A DNA stretch of 49,682 nt, from positions 1 to 49,682 of the forward strand of contig NZ_VZQQ01000044.1 in NCBI RefSeq assembly GCF_014397785.1. Direction: 5' to 3'. The notes under the pieces were generated by a model. The model was given only the letters and a program-made list of their open reading frames with translations, was not told the origin of the DNA and did no database searches. This document shows positions 35,190 through 43,243 of the stretch, one piece after another (within the stretch, counting starts at the first letter, position 1; the number at the start of each line of letters is the position of its first letter). Position numbers and translations under genes: made by a program. Source of the stretch: Paraburkholderia podalyriae (GTDB taxonomy: Bacteria; Pseudomonadota; Gammaproteobacteria; Burkholderiales; Burkholderiaceae).

Positions 35190-36371
35190 TTGGCGTCCAC
35201 GGATTCCGACCGACCTCAGGACGCCTGCCTGCTGGGTTGGGTAGGTCAGGTATGTCCGGATTTGCACACGCTCATCTCGATCGATGGCAAGAGTGTGCGA
35301 GGCTCGGGCTGGGCGCACATGGAGCCGTCGATCTTCGAGACACTGGATAAAGGACACGGTCGCATTGAAACCCGCCACTGCGTGGCGGTGTCAGCGCCGG
35401 ACTATATGAGCGAACTGAATCGCTGGCCCAGACTGAAGAGCCTGGTGCGCATCGAGCGCACACGTGACATCGGCGGCCAGGTGAGTGTGCAGACGCAATA
35501 CCTGATCAGTTCAGCCGCACCTGACGCCCGGCACCTGCTTGAAGCGAGCCGCATGCACTGGGCCATCGCGAACGGTTTGCATCATTGTCTGGACGTGACC
35601 TTCCGCGAGGACGCCAGCACCGTGCGCCTGCGCAATGCGCTGACGGTATTGTGGGAAGCAGCCGACAGGATTTGCGGCAAGCGACTGAAGGCGTTGATCC
35701 CGAAGCTGGTTGATGCCATGGAGCGGCACGGCCATCTCGACCTGGATCCGGTCGTCAAGGCCAAACTCCTTCAGGTCAGCGCGGCGACCATCGAGCGCAT
35801 GCTGGCCAATGCGCGTGCGCACATCGATGGGCAGCGTAAACGGCGCACGGGGGTGGGCTCGGCCATCCGGCGCAGCATTCCGGTGCGTACCTTCGCCGAC
35901 TGGCGCGATCCACCACCGGGCTTCTTCGAGATCGATATGGTCGAAAAACACTGCGGCGGTTCGAAGATAGACGGTGAGTTCGTCCACACCCTCACGCTGA
36001 CTGATATCGCCAGCGGCTGGACAGAATGTGTGGCCATGCGAGTACGCAACCAGAGGCTGGTGATTGAAGGATTTGAGAAAGCGGCTGCCGATCTGCCATT
36101 CGCGATGCTTGGAGTGGACTCGGATCATGACAGTGCGTTCATGAACCAGAGCGTCCTCGACTACTGCAAGGGCCGCGGTCTTGTGCAGACGCGCTCGAGG
36201 GCCTACAAGAAGAACGATCAGGCCTGGGTGGAGCAGAAGAACGGCGCCGTCGTGCGGCGGCTGGTCGGTTATGGCCGGCTGAGCGGTGTGTCGATGCCAG
36301 GAACGCGCTGGCGCAGCTGTACGCGTCATCGCGGCTATACATTAACTTCTTCCAGCCTTCGTTCAAGCTGA
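35190..36371 (+). pseudogene. Chimeric transposase: ISAs1-type N-half fused to integrase-type C-half
   Basis: Residues up to about 150 are an ISAs1-family DDE transposase (SIDGKSVRGS, ETRHCVAVSAPDYMSELNRWP, SRMHWAIANGLHHCLDVTFREDASTVRLRNA). At about 35640 the frame passes without a break into a different integrase-catalytic transposase (TVLWEAADRICGKRLKALIPKLV, SIPVRTFADWRDPPPGFFEIDMV, GVDSDHDSAFMNQSVLDYC, YKKNDQAWVEQKNGAVVRRLVGY). The C-terminus is frameshifted near 36288, where GTGT probably contains an extra GT. Removing two bases restores DARNALAQLYASSRLYINFF, the expected continuation. Both parents are incomplete, so the product is unlikely to transpose anything. Confidence 0.8.
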
Positions 36372-36461
36372 AGACAAAGACGCGTGACGGCGCGCGCGTA
36401 CAAAGAAAGAAAGCGAAACGACAACAATCCGTCGGGTAACATTCCTTCGTGAGGCAACACG

Positions 36462-36488
36462 ACCGGACAAGTTCATTGTCGCCGTCCA
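36462..36488 (-). repeat. 27-bp sequence, inverted copy of 48638-48664
   Basis: Contains CCGGACAAGTTCATTGTCGC and is the reverse complement of 48638-48664. The other copy lies at the start of an IS21-like remnant, so this is probably an orphan IS end. Confidence 0.75.
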
Positions 36489-36597
36489 CACGTGTTGTTG
36501 ACACCCCATAAATCGCAATCGAAATCGAATCGCGGAACTGCGCGATAACGGACGAGACACTCGTGCGACGGCTTCGCCCTGTGAGCGGCCGCAGGTG

Positions 36598-36681
36598 GCG
36601 GCGAAACCGCTGGCGGCGTTCAAGCAACGCATCCGGGAACTGACCGGCCGTTCAGGCGGGCGCAGCATGCCGGAGGGATGA
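36598..36681 (+). pseudogene. Group II intron maturase fragment
   Basis: The 27-codon frame contains FKQRIRELTGRSGGRSM, which matches the conserved start of the maturase (X) domain of group II intron reverse transcriptases. There it is followed by a helix and LxGWxxYF. A TGA at 36679-36681 ends it soon after. The reverse transcriptase domain and the intron RNA domains are not present. Confidence 0.55.
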
Positions 36682-36934
36682 AGTGGCGGTCGGACTGTTG
36701 GGTCTAACCCTTGTCGGCTGGGAAAAGACGTTCGCAGGCGTTTTAATCGAATGGCAGCAGCACGTTGCAAGGCAGCCGTTGCTTCGGGGATTCGGCTTTC
36801 AGATTCCTTCCATTCACGCGCGCGTTCAGTTCAACTACGTGATTGGCGCGAGCCCGTTGGAAGCGCATCGGCACACGGTCGATCTGCAGCCCGCCGCGTT
36901 GGTGTGTGAGCGAAGCAGCGGATGCGTGGGCTCG

Positions 36935-37675
36935 CTAACCGAGGGAAACCTCGCGTGGGGCAAGTCCGGCTAACGTACCGGCGTAGGCATTTATATGTCG
37001 GGCCATGCGGCGGAAGGCCTTTTCACTGTCCTGCGCTTCAATGGCCTCGAGAATCCCGCGGTGCGCTCGTAGCATGCCCCCTCGCAAAGCTTCCGAGCCA
37101 TGATCCTCGATAACCGACGCGCGTAGGCACGCGTCTGCCATCGACTCCATGAACGTTGCAAGCAACTCGTTATTACTCGCCGCGGCGACCGCGAGGTGCC
37201 AGTCGACGTTGAGTTTTGCCGTTTCCCCGCGTTTATCGGAAGAGGCATTTTCAAGCGCCTCCGTCAAATTTCGCAAATGGAGCAACTGTTCGTCTGTTCG
37301 TTCGCGCGCAGCAAGATAGGCAAGCATTGGCTCGAGCGCCTGACGTGCCTCAAGCACCGCCTCGAAGCGGATTTTTCGGCCTTTTATGAAGAGGTCGACG
37401 AGCCGTCCTAACACCCCTTTGCCCTGGTGCTCTACGACGGTCCCGCCATATCGGCCGAGCTTTATTCGCACAAGGCCTTCTGCCTCGAGTACCCGTAATG
37501 CCTCGCGCACGGAACTCCGGCTCAACCCGGTTTGCGCCACCAGCTCCCGCTCCGCAGGCAGGGCGGTGCCCTCAGGGAATTCGCCCGAGAAGATCTTCTC
37601 ACGTAGGACGTCAGCCAGTGCCCCATATCGGTTTGGCACCGTTATAACATCGAGTTTTGGGGAGGCGTCGGTCAT
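36935..37675 (-). CDS. GntR-family regulator, FadR/FCD subfamily
   Basis: The protein has 246 residues. The N-terminal winged helix contains RYGALADVLREKIFSGEFPEGTALPAERELVAQTGLSRSSVREALRVLEAEGLV, the GntR signature. The C-terminal FCD ligand domain includes FEAVLEARQALEPMLAYLAA and NVDWHLAVAAASNNELLATFMESM. FCD regulators sense small organic acids or acyl-CoA-like metabolites. ATG 37675 was chosen because GGAG lies six bases upstream; ATG 37699 lacks a ribosome-binding site. It is the last gene of the minus-strand catabolic cluster, 96 bp after the aldehyde dehydrogenase, with a possible own promoter. It is the only intact regulator beside the two catabolic operons, so it is the first candidate to control them. 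Confidence 0.88.
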   Translation of the reverse strand: MTDASPKLDVITVPNRYGALADVLREKIFSGEFPEGTALPAERELVAQTGLSRSSVREALRVLEAEGLVRIKLGRYGGTVVEHQGKGVLGRLVDLFIKGRKIRFEAVLEARQALEPMLAYLAARERTDEQLLHLRNLTEALENASSDKRGETAKLNVDWHLAVAAASNNELLATFMESMADACLRASVIEDHGSEALRGGMLRAHRGILEAIEAQDSEKAFRRMARHINAYAGTLAGLAPREVSLG

Positions 37676-37727
37676 CTGCTGCTCCGGATATAGGTCCATC
37701 GTGTGCCGATGTATATTACCATATCAA

Positions 37728-37737
37728 TGGTCTTACC
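37728..37737. promoter_or_regulatory. Candidate GntR autoregulatory site
   Basis: TGGTCTTACC lies 53 bp upstream of the regulator's start and resembles the FadR-subfamily pattern TGGTnnnACC. Its core GGTC-N3-CC (YGGTCKKNCC) also occurs in the 21-bp dyads at 42993 and 43158. Evidence is pattern and position only. Confidence 0.35.
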
Positions 37738-37771
37738 CTAACAGTCGACGCCTCCCCGCCCAGGAGGGCAT

Positions 37772-39205
37772 TTACGCGGCGGTTTTGAGTTGGATGTATT
37801 TCAGAGTGGTAAAGGCGTGCAATCCCTCGATCCCGCCTTCCTGACCTAACCCGCTGTCCTTGACCCCACCGAAGGGTCCCTCGGGCTGGGACGCACCAAA
37901 ATGATTAACTGACAGGAGGCCTGCGTCCAAAGTACGCGTCAGCAGGTCGATGTTGCGCGCCGAATCCGTAAACGCGTAGCTCGCGAGGGCGTACGGCACT
38001 GCGTTCGCAGCGGCGATCGCCTCTTCCAGTTCGTCGAACGCAAGCACGAGTGCAATGGGGCCAAAAGGCTCCTCATGCAGTGCACGTGAGCCGGGCGGTA
38101 CGTCGGCCAGGATCGTGGGTTCGTAGTAGTAACCCGGGCCCTTCCGGCGTGTGCCGCCGGCAACGAGTCGCGCACCGCGCCCGATCGCATCGGCAATCAG
38201 GGAATCCACAGCTTCGACGCGCCGTTCGGTCGCCAGAGGTCCCATCTGGGATTGGGGATCGCTTCCTGGACCGACTCGTAGAGAGCGCGCACCGTCAGCG
38301 AAGGTTGACAGGAAACGCTCGTAAAGCGAACGATGTACAAAGAAGCGGGTGGGGCAGGTGCAGATCTGTCCGGCGTTGCGGAACTTGGCCATGACCGCGG
38401 CACGCGCTACCGTTTCAGGGGCTGCATCCGCACAAACGATGACTGGAGCATGTCCACCAAGCTCCATTACTGCAGGTTTCATCTCTGCCGCCGCCTGTGC
38501 TGCAACAAGTTTGCCGACGGGAACCGACCCGGTAAGGGTCACCATTCGAATCACGGGCGAAGCGATCAGGTATGCTGAAATCTGTGCAGGGTTTCCGAAA
38601 ACAAGGTTCAGCGCTCCAGCTGGAAGGCCCGCCTCTTCGAAGCAGCGAACCATCTCGCAGGCAGTCCCAGGAGTCTCTTCGGCGGCCTTGAGAATGACGG
38701 AGCAGCCCGCGGCCAGGGCGCCGAGCTTGCGCGCCGGAATCGAGGCCGGGAAGTTCCAGGGCGTGAAGGCTGCGACAGGGCCGATCGGCAAGCGAACTAC
38801 CGAATTTGCCATACCCGCGGCCCCGGGGATGATTCGGCCGTAGAGTCGGCGGCCTTCTTCGATATCCCACTCCAGCAGTGCCGCCGAGCGTAGCACCTCT
38901 GCCGTGCCTTCAGCCGTGGGTTTTCCCTGCTCCCGGCTCATGATCGCGCCGATGGTCTCGGCGCGATCTCGCAAAAGACTGACTGCTTTTTTCAGGATGG
39001 GTGTGCGTCGATCGACGCCCATCGCGCTCCACGCGTCGAAGCCGCGCTGCGCGGCTGCGAGCGCGGCGTCGAGGTCAGCGACACTGGCATGAGGCACTCG
39101 ACCGATCTCCTCGCCTGTGGCTGGATCGATGATCGGGGCGGATGTGGCTGCGTCGCGCCACGCGCCATCGATGTACAGGCCCAGGCGGGCGTAGGACTTA
39201 TCCAT
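37772..39205 (-). CDS. NAD(P)-dependent aldehyde dehydrogenase (succinate-semialdehyde type)
   Basis: This 477-residue ALDH-superfamily enzyme oxidises an aldehyde to the acid. Motifs are TPWNFP (148-153), the Rossmann TGSVPVGK, general base Glu248 in VMELGGHAPVI, and nucleophile Cys282 in NAGQICTCPTRF. Closest in style to succinate-semialdehyde dehydrogenases (GabD group), but that group has broad substrates. ATG 39205 has GGAG six bases upstream and begins MDKSYARLGLYIDG; longer starts would precede the fold. It sits 65 bp after the thiolase-like gene in a minus-strand operon. In this context it would oxidise the aldehyde released by C-C cleavage of a hydroxyacyl-CoA. Confidence 0.92.
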   Translation of the reverse strand: MDKSYARLGLYIDGAWRDAATSAPIIDPATGEEIGRVPHASVADLDAALAAAQRGFDAWSAMGVDRRTPILKKAVSLLRDRAETIGAIMSREQGKPTAEGTAEVLRSAALLEWDIEEGRRLYGRIIPGAAGMANSVVRLPIGPVAAFTPWNFPASIPARKLGALAAGCSVILKAAEETPGTACEMVRCFEEAGLPAGALNLVFGNPAQISAYLIASPVIRMVTLTGSVPVGKLVAAQAAAEMKPAVMELGGHAPVIVCADAAPETVARAAVMAKFRNAGQICTCPTRFFVHRSLYERFLSTFADGARSLRVGPGSDPQSQMGPLATERRVEAVDSLIADAIGRGARLVAGGTRRKGPGYYYEPTILADVPPGSRALHEEPFGPIALVLAFDELEEAIAAANAVPYALASYAFTDSARNIDLLTRTLDAGLLSVNHFGASQPEGPFGGVKDSGLGQEGGIEGLHAFTTLKYIQLKTAA

Positions 39206-39270
39206 AACGTGCTCCATTTCCATGCTCAGATATGTGACTTTATTCCGGCGCTTACCGGAAGACGTTGACC

Positions 39271-40395
39271 TCATTGACTGAGGATTAGCGTTGCGTGTGT
39301 CGTCATGACGCCGCCTTGATTACTGACGATACAGGTCTTTGCGTGGGGGACCTGCAGATTGGCCTCGCCCCTCATCTGACGGACGCCCTCGATCACGAGC
39401 TGCAACCCGGGCATTCCGGTTTCCGATAAAAGCCCGCCTGAAGTATTGATGGGCAGGGCGCCCCCAATTTCGATTCGGCCGCCGGATACAAAAGCGCCTC
39501 CTTCTCCCTTGCGACAGAAGCCATAGTCTTCCAGTGTCATCGGAACCGTGATGGTGAAGCAGTCGTAGATCTGTGCCACATCGATATCTTTGGGCGTCAG
39601 TCCAGCCATTTCGAACGCCTTCGCGCCAGAGACAACAGCTTGCGTAGTGGTCAGCACGGGACGCTGCGCGACGGACCAGGATGTATTGCCTTGCCCGAAG
39701 CCCAGAATGGGCACTGGGGCGCGCACCTGAAGCTTTCGCGCCCGCTCGGCGCTCATGACGATGACCGCGGCCCCGCCGTCAGACACCAGGGCGCAGTCGT
39801 CTCGATGGAGCGGAGTGACAATTGCGGGCGAGGCCAGGTAGGTGTCCAGGTCAAGTGGGCGCCGCAGCTGTGCATTGGGATTGGCCGCGCCATGGCGGCG
39901 GGCTGCGATCGCGACCGCCCCGAGTTGCTCGCGGGTGGTGCCGAAGTCGGCCATATGACGGCGAGCGATCATCGCGTAACCGGCGGGTGTCCCATACCAG
40001 CCGTGGATCGCATCCGCGCCATGCGGGCGGCTGTAGTTGTGGCGACTTCCGGACTTGGGATTGTCGGCGAAACAGACCACTGCTATTTCGCACAGACCCG
40101 CCTCGATCGCCAACGCCGCCTGCGAAATCAGGCCAATGTTTGCTGCGCCGCCCTGATCCCAGACGCCTCCGACCTTTGGCTGGATTCCGAGCGCCTCCGC
40201 GACCTGCTGGCCGAACATGAACTCGGGCTTCGAAGTCGGAAATTTCACCATCACTGCATCGATAGCCTCCTTGTCAATGCCCGCGTCACCCACGGCCATG
40301 GCCACTGCCTCGACAATCATCGACAGGGGAGTTCGCCCTTCAAGCTTGCCAAAGCGGGTATGTCCAACGCCTGCAATCACTGCCTTGCCGCGCAT
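39271..40395 (-). CDS. Thiolase-like protein (lipid-transfer/aldolase type), lacks thiolase Cys and His
   Basis: The 374-residue thiolase-fold protein begins MRGKAVIAGVGHTRFGKL. At the place of the first thiolase cysteine the sequence is VWDQGGAANIGLISQ, with no Cys. The usual GHP histidine motif is replaced by NTSGGLLSETGMPGLQ. The C-terminal Cys block (CIVSNQGG) remains. This pattern is seen in thiolase-fold proteins that pair with DUF35 proteins, including the Ltp-type retro-aldolases of steroid side-chain degradation. It is therefore more likely to cleave a beta-hydroxyacyl-CoA, or to serve another function, than to perform thiolysis. The ATG follows the hydratase stop by one base, so translation is coupled. 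A DUF35 partner is encoded at 42556-42930. Confidence 0.85.
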   Translation of the reverse strand: MRGKAVIAGVGHTRFGKLEGRTPLSMIVEAVAMAVGDAGIDKEAIDAVMVKFPTSKPEFMFGQQVAEALGIQPKVGGVWDQGGAANIGLISQAALAIEAGLCEIAVVCFADNPKSGSRHNYSRPHGADAIHGWYGTPAGYAMIARRHMADFGTTREQLGAVAIAARRHGAANPNAQLRRPLDLDTYLASPAIVTPLHRDDCALVSDGGAAVIVMSAERARKLQVRAPVPILGFGQGNTSWSVAQRPVLTTTQAVVSGAKAFEMAGLTPKDIDVAQIYDCFTITVPMTLEDYGFCRKGEGGAFVSGGRIEIGGALPINTSGGLLSETGMPGLQLVIEGVRQMRGEANLQVPHAKTCIVSNQGGVMTTHATLILSQ

Positions 40396-40396
40396 C

Positions 40397-41170
40397 TCAT
40401 TCTCCAGTGAACAGGGCCCGACGCTTTTCGACAAAAGCTTGCCGACCCTCGGCCGCGTCGCGGGTATGGCGCAGAGTCCGCGCCATGGTTTGCTCCAACC
40501 GCAGACCGGACGAGAGGTCAACGTCATGGCTACGGGTCGCAAGCTCCTTGGATGCCTGAACGGCAAGAGGCGCGTTTGCGGCAATGCGTTCGGCGTGCGC
40601 GCGCGCGGTCACCATCAGCTCAGCGGGCGAAACGACGGCGTTGATGAGGCCGAAATGGGCTGCACGCTCTGCGCTGATAGCGGTGCCCTCCAGCAGCATT
40701 TCCATCGCGATGGCGTGAGGGAGCTGCCGTGCGATGCGCTGCGTTCCACCGTTCGCCGCGATGAGGCCGCGCTGCACTTCAGAAAGGCCGAAGGTTGCAG
40801 AGGGCGTGGCAAAGCGCAGGTCCGTGGCTAGCATCATCGTGAGACCTCCGCCCAGGCAATACCCGTTGACGGCCGCGATGACCGGCTTCCAGACTTCAAG
40901 TCCTCGATTCAGAAGGCTTTGACGCTGCGTGAGCCAGAGATCGGCCCAGCCTCGCGTTGCGGGGTTGTAGCTCTTCAGGTCGGCACCCACACAAAAAGCC
41001 TTTTCTCCCGCGCCCGTGATGATTGCCGCGCGGATGTCATCGTTGTCTCTGACTTCGATCCACGCCGCAGACAAGGCGGCGTAGTGATCCTCGTCGAGCG
41101 CGTTCAACCGCTCGGGACGATTCAATGTAATCGTGGCGATATGATCTTCGACACTGAAATTGACGGACAT
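40397..41170 (-). CDS. Enoyl-CoA hydratase/isomerase family protein
   Basis: The 257-residue crotonase-fold enzyme has the oxyanion-hole segment AFCVGADLK and the GYCLGGGLTMMLATDLRFA helix. One catalytic Glu is in FGLSEVQRGLIAANGGTQRIAR. The first hydratase Glu (GGGxE in classical hydratases) is a Thr here, a variation found in many non-canonical crotonases. ATG 41170 (MSVNFSVEDHIATITLNRPERLNAL) has AGGGA upstream; the longer frame to 41206 overlaps the CoA-transferase end. The gene lies between the CoA transferase (22 bp upstream) and the thiolase-like gene. The expected step is hydration of an enoyl-CoA to the beta-hydroxyacyl-CoA. Confidence 0.9.
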   Translation of the reverse strand: MSVNFSVEDHIATITLNRPERLNALDEDHYAALSAAWIEVRDNDDIRAAIITGAGEKAFCVGADLKSYNPATRGWADLWLTQRQSLLNRGLEVWKPVIAAVNGYCLGGGLTMMLATDLRFATPSATFGLSEVQRGLIAANGGTQRIARQLPHAIAMEMLLEGTAISAERAAHFGLINAVVSPAELMVTARAHAERIAANAPLAVQASKELATRSHDVDLSSGLRLEQTMARTLRHTRDAAEGRQAFVEKRRALFTGE

Positions 41171-41192
41171 TTGGCGATCCCTGAAAAAACGG

Positions 41193-42395
41193 CTATGCAA
41201 TGACAACGCGGGTGGCGATCAGCCGGTCGATCTCGGTACCCGAGAGACCGAGCCCCTCGAGGACGGCGCGGCTGTCCTCGCCCAGTCCGGGCGGGCGCGT
41301 GCCAACATCCCGCGGGATACCAGCAAAGAGAACCGGGTTTGCCACCCCCTTCAACGGACCGAGGCGCGGATGCACATACTTCTGGACAAGTTCGCGCGCT
41401 TTGGTCTGTGGGTGATCCGCGGCCTGCAGCGCATCATTTAACGGAACGCAAGGCACGCCAAGTTCTGTCAGGCGCGCAACCCACTCGTCGATCGAACGCT
41501 GACTGACAATCTCCTCAACGATCCTGTTCGTCTGATCGGCGTGACGCACGCGCTCGGCGTTGGTGCTGAAACGCTCGTCGTCAGTGAGCTCTGGCCGGCC
41601 AACGGCGTCACAGAACTTTCGCCAAAGCGAGTCGTTTGCAACTCCGATCAGCACATCACCGTCCGAAGCGTTAAACACCCGGTAAGGGCAGAGAGATTCA
41701 TGCCCTGTGCCGGACTTTGCAGGCGCCGTGCCCCGCGTCCAGCTTCGCTGAAGGTTGAATCCAAGCAGGGCTATCGCGGTCTCGAAAAGTGAAACCTCCA
41801 AAAAAGCGCCACGTCCGGTTTTTTCCCGCTGATATAGCGCAGCGAGAATGCCAGACTGCGCGTTGAGCCCGGTCGCCTGATCGATGGGGGATAGGGGTAC
41901 CCGAACCGGTGATCCACCAGGCTCTCCGGTCATCGCCATCACGCCGGTGAAGGCCTGGACGATCAGATCGTAGCCCTTGTTGTCCTTCAGTGGCCCGCTG
42001 CGGCCAAAGCCGGAGATTGAGCAATACACAAGACGTGGGTTCTCAGCGCAGAGGCTCGCGTAATCAATCCCGAGCCGTTCGACTACGCCCGTCGCGTTGC
42101 TCTCGATCAGCACATCGGCCGTGCGAGCGAGTCTGCGCAGCACCGCGCGACCTTCATCTGACTTGAGGTCAAGGCCGAGGCTCTTCTTGTTTCGGTTCAC
42201 ACTGAGAAAGACGGTTCCCGTTTTCTCGCCGCCATTTGCGTCGGTGTGGAAGGGCGGCCAATGGCGAGTGTCATCTCCTTTGGGACTTTCCACCTTGATC
42301 ACTTCAGCACCCAGATCGCCCAGGTACTGCGCGCATAGCGGCCCTGCGAGGACCTTGGTCAGATCGAGGACGCGTATTCCGTCGAGAGGTTTCAT
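41193..42395 (-). CDS. CaiB/BaiF-type (class III) CoA transferase
   Basis: This 400-residue family III CoA transferase moves CoA from an acyl-CoA donor to a free acid. The N-terminal Rossmann block is RVLDLTKVLAGPLCAQYLGDLGAEVIKVE, followed by GDDTRHWPP. The catalytic Asp is probably Asp172 in LSPIDQATGLNAQSGI. The C-terminal domain contains LIGVANDSLWRKFCDAVGRPEL and RIVEEIVSQRS. It starts 160 bp downstream of the DUF35 gene and precedes the enoyl-CoA hydratase. In the cluster it would activate the carboxylic acid produced by earlier oxygenation, without using ATP. Confidence 0.93.
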   Translation of the reverse strand: MKPLDGIRVLDLTKVLAGPLCAQYLGDLGAEVIKVESPKGDDTRHWPPFHTDANGGEKTGTVFLSVNRNKKSLGLDLKSDEGRAVLRRLARTADVLIESNATGVVERLGIDYASLCAENPRLVYCSISGFGRSGPLKDNKGYDLIVQAFTGVMAMTGEPGGSPVRVPLSPIDQATGLNAQSGILAALYQREKTGRGAFLEVSLFETAIALLGFNLQRSWTRGTAPAKSGTGHESLCPYRVFNASDGDVLIGVANDSLWRKFCDAVGRPELTDDERFSTNAERVRHADQTNRIVEEIVSQRSIDEWVARLTELGVPCVPLNDALQAADHPQTKARELVQKYVHPRLGPLKGVANPVLFAGIPRDVGTRPPGLGEDSRAVLEGLGLSGTEIDRLIATRVVIA

Positions 42396-42555
42396 GTCAG
42401 ATATTCCGGGCTTGGATCTTTGAGCTTCAGCCAGAGTGGAGGCGGTTCAATCGGGTGCAAGGGGGCGCAAGGCGCCTGGCAAAACCGCGCAGCAATCGAC
42501 CAGTGATGATTGCCGAAGACCCCTGCATCAGTCCGAACGGCGCACGAAGCCATGG

Positions 42556-42930
42556 TCACCCCTCCGGCAGAAAGGTCGTTGCGGCGACTCCGCGGCGTGG
42601 TGAGATTGAATACGTCAGTCGCTGTCCAATGCAAAACTTTTCCGGATCCGCCATGCCGGCGAGGCGACTGATCAGCCGCGGTCCTTCTGATAGCTCGACA
42701 ATGCCGACCGCATAGGGAACCTCGTCCGCAAGCGTGTCGTGATATGCATGATGAAAGACCACAAAACTGACCAACGTTGCGCCACCCGACGCGGGCGCCC
42801 ACTGCCAGTTGGCACCTAGGCACTTCGGACAATGCGTGCGCGCTGAAAGCCAGGCGTGGCCGCAGTCCTGACACGCCTGATAGCAAAGTTGACCCTGCTC
42901 CAGTAGGGCTTGATGCGCTTCGATGGACAC
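42556..42930 (-). CDS. DUF35 Zn-ribbon/OB-fold protein (ChsH2-like partner)
   Basis: The 124-residue protein has an N-terminal rubredoxin-like zinc ribbon with Cys20, Cys23, Cys34 and Cys37 (CQDCGHAWLSARTHCPKC) and a C-terminal OB-fold (LVSFVVFHHAYHDTLADEVPYAVGIVELSEGPRLISRLAG). DUF35 proteins form complexes with thiolase-fold enzymes. In steroid catabolism the DUF35 part of ChsH2 binds the Ltp2 aldolase. This is the first gene of the minus-strand operon, while its thiolase-like partner is fourth. No MaoC-type hydratase domain is attached, so hydration is presumably done by the separate crotonase. A 160-bp gap separates it from the next gene. Confidence 0.85.
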   Translation of the reverse strand: MSIEAHQALLEQGQLCYQACQDCGHAWLSARTHCPKCLGANWQWAPASGGATLVSFVVFHHAYHDTLADEVPYAVGIVELSEGPRLISRLAGMADPEKFCIGQRLTYSISPRRGVAATTFLPEG

Positions 42931-42992
42931 GAGGTTCCCCCATTTTGATCCTTCCGGCGGTCAGCCTGCGCAGTTCCGCGGACTAACAATGA

Positions 42993-43013
42993 TTTAACGG
43001 TCGGGCCATTAAA
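42993..43013. promoter_or_regulatory. 21-bp operator-like dyad, minus-strand operon
   Basis: TTTAACGGTCGGGCCATTAAA, an imperfect palindrome with TTTAA arms. It lies 62 bp upstream of the DUF35 start. Its reverse complement matches the dyad at 43158-43178 at 19 of 21 positions. The sequence between the two (43014-43157) holds nothing else that I can support. Confidence 0.65.
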
Positions 43014-43157
43014 CCATAAGTGCAAAGAGAGAGGCGTCAGTAGTTTCCCTGAGAAGACGGCATGATGATGTCCGGCTGGCCGTCGCAGCCCCCGGAGTCG
43101 ACGGCCGGGACTCGATCAGGGAAAGTACCGACTTGCGCGGAACGGCACCCGCTATGA

Positions 43158-43178
43158 TTTAATGGACCGACCGTTAAA
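43158..43178. promoter_or_regulatory. 21-bp operator-like dyad, plus-strand operon
   Basis: Starts TTTAATGGACCG and ends CCGTTAAA. It lies 65 bp upstream of the MFS start. AT-rich TTAAATTATAT at its right edge may be the -10 region, so binding would block the promoter. Confidence 0.65.
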
Positions 43179-43243
43179 TTATATGAGCGAAATGTGGAGG
43201 GCGCCCAAGAGGTCCTTCCAACTTTTTAAATCGGGAGAGAGAG

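Larger units (their letters stand above)
36372..36934. other. IS and intron debris
   Basis: This holds the frameshifted tail of the chimeric transposase (to about 36420), the 27-bp sequence at 36462-36488 shared with 48638-48664, and the maturase scrap at 36598-36681. An open frame at 36683-36973 has no recognisable domain and partly overlaps the regulator gene on the other strand. I do not call it. Confidence 0.5.

Noticed and set aside
36683..36973. 96-codon plus-strand frame after the maturase scrap
   Set aside because: No domain, partly overlaps the GntR gene on the other strand, and follows decayed IS DNA.
39271..40395. Ordinary acetyl-CoA acetyltransferase
   Set aside because: The first catalytic Cys and the GHP His motif are absent, so a standard thiolase call would be misleading; kept as thiolase-like.
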